Assembly: GCA_050010035.1 (NCBI GenBank)
Contig: JBEKLU010000008.1
Location: forward strand, 17,162 to 81,161
DNA length: 64,000 bases
From: Roseiarcus sp050010035
Lineage (GTDB): Bacteria > Pseudomonadota > Alphaproteobacteria > Rhizobiales > Beijerinckiaceae
Reading direction: 5' to 3'
Within the stretch, counting starts at the first letter, position 1, and each line of letters starts with the position of its first letter. A model generated the notes under the pieces. The model worked only from the letters and a program-made list of their open reading frames with translations. It did not search any database and had not been told where the DNA came from. Positions 62,012 through 64,000 of this stretch are shown in pieces. The translations under genes and the position numbers were made by a program.

Positions 62012-63543
62012 GGGCCGCGAGCGCCGCCGAATTCGCGCTGATTTCCGACCTGGTGCGACGAACGGCGCGCGCGGCGCCGGAGCGCGTCGCGTTGATCGAC
62101 GGCGAGCGGCGCCTGAGCTATCGAGAATTCGACGCTTTGATCGATCGCGTCGCCGCCGCGCTGCAACGCGACGGCGTAGCTCCGCGCGAGACGATCGCGA
62201 TCTGCGCGGCGAGCTCGATCGAATACGTCGCGACCTTTCTCGGGGCCTTGCGCGCCGGCGTCGTCGTCGCGCCGCTGGCGCCGAGCGCGACGGCCAAGAA
62301 CCTCGCCGATATGGCGCGCGACTGCGAGGCGAGGCTGCTGTTCCTCGACGCGACGACTCGAGGCGTCTCGAGCGAGGTCGATCCGCGCGTCCCGCGCGTC
62401 GCGCTCGACGACGAAGCCGAGGGGGCGCGCTTCTCGGACTGGCTGGCGCCGGCCGGCGCCGCGCCCGCAAGCGTGGCGGTCGAGCCCGACTGGGTCTTCA
62501 ACACCATCTATTCCTCCGGCACGACAGGCGCGCCCAAGGGCATCGACCAGTCGCACGCCATGCGTTTCGGCCATATCCGGCGCGCCCGCGAATTCGAATA
62601 CGGGCCGCACGCCGTCACACTCGTCTCGACGCCGCTCTATGCCAACACGACGCTGGTCAGCCTCTTTCCGACGCTGGCGATGGGCGGCGCGCTGGCGTTG
62701 ATGCGCAAGTTCGAAGCCCGCCAATTCCTGGCGCTGGCGCAGCGCGTTCGCGCCACCCACGCCATGCTGGTTCCCGTTCAGTACCAGCGCATCATGGCGC
62801 TCGCCGATTTCGACGCGTTCGACCTCGGGAGTTTCCAGATGAAATTCTCGACCAGCGCGCCGTTCCCCGCCGAATTGAAGCGCGACGTGCTGGCCCGCTG
62901 GCCGGGTGGGCTGATCGAAATCTACGGCATGACCGAAGGCGGCGGTTCGTGCCTGCTCGCTGCGCATCGATACCCCGACAAGCTGCACACGGTCGGCCAG
63001 CCCGCCGAGGGGCACGATATCCGCCTGATCGACGAAGAGGGGCGGGAGGTCGGCGCGGGCGAGGCCGGCGAGATCGTCGGCCGCTCCGGCGCGATGATGG
63101 CGGGCTACCGCGGCCAGCCGGGCAAGACGCGCGAGACCGAGTGGCGCGACGGCGCGGGCAATCGCTTCATCCGCACCGGCGACGTCGGGCGCTTCGACGA
63201 GGACGGCTTCCTGATCCTCATCGATCGGCGCAAGGACATGATCGTTTCCGGCGGCTTCAACGTCTACCCCAGCGACATCGAGGCGGCGCTGGCCGAGCAC
63301 GCGCAAGTCGCCGAAGCGGCCGTCGTCGGCGCGCCCTCGGCCGAATGGGGCGAGACGCCGGTCGCCTTCGTCGCGCTGAAGGATGGCGCCTCGCTCGCGG
63401 CGGAGGAATTGCGGGCCTGGGTCAACGCGCGCCTCGGCAAGACGCAGCGGCTGTCGGCGCTGCGCCTCGTCGACGCGCTGCCGCGCAGCGCGATCGGCAA
63501 GGTGCTGAAGCGGGAGTTGCGGGAGCGATGGCTCGCGGGATGA
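62008..63543 (+). CDS. AMP-forming acyl-CoA synthetase
   Basis: A 511-residue ANL-superfamily ligase: P-loop YSSGTTGAPKGI, MTEGGG (A5-like), RTGDVGRFDEDGFLILIDRRKDMIVSGGFNVYPSDIEAAL (A7-A8 core with the hinge), and a C-terminal lysine in SAIGKVLKRELRERW (A10). It makes acyl-CoA from a carboxylic acid, CoA and ATP. ATG at 62008 overlaps the previous stop by 4 bases. With the aldehyde dehydrogenase it would take an aldehyde through an acid to an acyl-CoA. Substrate unknown. Confidence 0.9.
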   Translation: MRAASAAEFALISDLVRRTARAAPERVALIDGERRLSYREFDALIDRVAAALQRDGVAPRETIAICAASSIEYVATFLGALRAGVVVAPLAPSATAKNLADMARDCEARLLFLDATTRGVSSEVDPRVPRVALDDEAEGARFSDWLAPAGAAPASVAVEPDWVFNTIYSSGTTGAPKGIDQSHAMRFGHIRRAREFEYGPHAVTLVSTPLYANTTLVSLFPTLAMGGALALMRKFEARQFLALAQRVRATHAMLVPVQYQRIMALADFDAFDLGSFQMKFSTSAPFPAELKRDVLARWPGGLIEIYGMTEGGGSCLLAAHRYPDKLHTVGQPAEGHDIRLIDEEGREVGAGEAGEIVGRSGAMMAGYRGQPGKTRETEWRDGAGNRFIRTGDVGRFDEDGFLILIDRRKDMIVSGGFNVYPSDIEAALAEHAQVAEAAVVGAPSAEWGETPVAFVALKDGASLAAEELRAWVNARLGKTQRLSALRLVDALPRSAIGKVLKRELRERWLAG

Positions 63544-63932
63544 CGGCGGAGGTCCGGTTCGATCTAGACAGAATCCTACGCTTGGCGCCCGCGCGGATAG
63601 CGGGAATCGACCCGAAGCGGAAGTTCCCGGTTGCCGGGTGATCGACCGCCCACGACCCGAAGCCATTGGCAGCCGTCGGCGAGAAATCGACAAGAGCCCC
63701 GCGCGGCGGGGCTCGTTGGAATAAAGTGACCGGCGACTGGCCGACGTAACTGCCATGGTCGTCAGCTGGTAGTCATCGACGCAAATGAGCCGGTCGTCGC
63801 GTGGGCTGCGACAAGTCGGTGATCGACGCAAACAATCCTTGCGGGACGTAGCCGCGATCCCGTCTCGTCCGCTGATCGGAAGTAATTACCCACCCCCTTG
63901 CCATGGGCTGCGATCTCTGAATCCATGGCGGG
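63544..63932. other. Intergenic region between the ligase and the IS66-type element
   Basis: About 390 bases. It has a strong hairpin (63694-63714) after the ligase, then unassigned DNA with the word ATCGACGCAAA at 63775-63785 and 63822-63832. The left boundary of the mobile element at the window end should be in here but no clear terminal repeat was recognised, as the right end is outside the window. Confidence 0.5.
63694..63714 (+). terminator. Hairpin after the ligase operon
   Basis: GAGCCCCGC (63694-63702) and GCGGGGCTC (63706-63714) are perfect reverse complements with a GCG loop, 150 bases after the ligase stop. GTTGG, not a T-run, follows, so termination strength is uncertain. Confidence 0.6.
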
Positions 63933-64000
63933 ATGGATCGGGTTGATTTGCAGCAGCTCAGCAAGGAGCAATTGATCGAGTTGGTGCTTCGGCTCCAGCG
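63933..64000 (+). CDS. IS66-type transposase, N-terminal fragment
   Basis: The frame from ATG 63933 is open to the window end and reads MDRVDLQQLSKEQLIELVLR, followed by LQ. This is the typical beginning of an IS66-like transposase found in alphaproteobacteria (LSKEQLIELVLRLQ). The rest lies beyond the window, so the element cannot be confirmed as intact. Confidence 0.6.
   Translation, partial: MDRVDLQQLSKEQLIELVLRLQ

Noticed and set aside
63762..63971. Minus-strand small frames near the window end
   Set aside because: They run opposite to an IS66-like start and have no support from motifs or a ribosome site.

Overview
The window is high-GC, gene-dense chromosomal DNA that reads as an alphaproteobacterium of the order Rhizobiales/Hyphomicrobiales. 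The evidence is a MucR-type zinc-finger regulator, the alphaproteobacterial gene sets infA-maf-yacG and Tim44-like/mltA/smr, an Fbc-type petABC operon, MucR/BrnTA/MazEF-type genes of the forms common in that order, and RIME-like intergenic palindromes. The family (for example Methylocystaceae/Beijerinckiaceae) is only a guess. No rRNA, tRNA or CRISPR array was seen.

Layout. 0-5 kb: end of an oligopeptidase B gene, then a leftward block of an Atm1-type ABC exporter, psd, pssA, infA, maf and yacG (export, phosphatidylethanolamine synthesis, translation initiation, housekeeping). 5.4-9.7 kb: mucR with a long leader, a LOG-family protein, a small exported protein, sodB, a membrane protein and an adenosine kinase-like gene. 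9.8-17.8 kb: smr, mltA, Tim44-like, gpsA, YciI, EVE, a MazEF module, an exported protein, Uma2, an orphan LuxR response regulator and trmL. 18-21.8 kb: petABC (cytochrome bc1) and mtnP. 22-24 kb: a CopG/BrnT-like toxin-antitoxin module divergent from a YeeE/YedE sulfur-transport pair with a promoter embedded in a perfect inverted repeat. 24-30.4 kb: mepA, a trans-aconitate methyltransferase-like gene, an AT-richer 0.6 kb region, a rhodanese, dnaA, DUF952 and pyrD.

30.4-35.7 kb: AbrB-VapC, an unusual HELSH membrane protein, palindromic repeats, clpB and a BrnTA module. 35.8-38.9 kb: the conserved rpmH-rnpA-yidC-engB cluster. 39.3-44 kb: a three-gene 2-oxoacid:ferredoxin oxidoreductase operon whose first gene encodes an FAD/NAD(P) oxidoreductase with two extra [4Fe-4S] clusters. 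44-49 kb: a TrpD2-like protein, mrp, DUF971 and rpsA. 50.7-52.2 kb: an ArsR-SRPBCC-flavodoxin operon with a perfect operator palindrome. 52.4-57.7 kb: a cold-shock gene, an Ada-like protein, DUF2461, a TIR-flanked nuclease cassette inserted just upstream of rplY, pth and a hydrolase. 57.9-63.5 kb: a GAF-Fis regulator followed by an aldehyde dehydrogenase, DUF779, a quinone oxidoreductase-like gene and an AMP-forming acyl-CoA ligase, which look like one aldehyde/acid utilisation locus. The window ends in the start of an IS66-type transposase.

Most notable are: (1) a 570 bp element bounded by perfect 19 bp inverted repeats (TA plus 17 bp) that carries only a PD-(D/E)XK nuclease-like gene and its own promoter, not a transposase; (2) a dispersed three-hairpin repeat family with compensatory base changes in at least three places; (3) four toxin-antitoxin modules, each with a palindrome over or near its promoter; (4) compact repressor-type promoters for the YeeE/YedE and ArsR operons. 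All functional calls come from reading motifs and protein family resemblance by eye; no searches were run.
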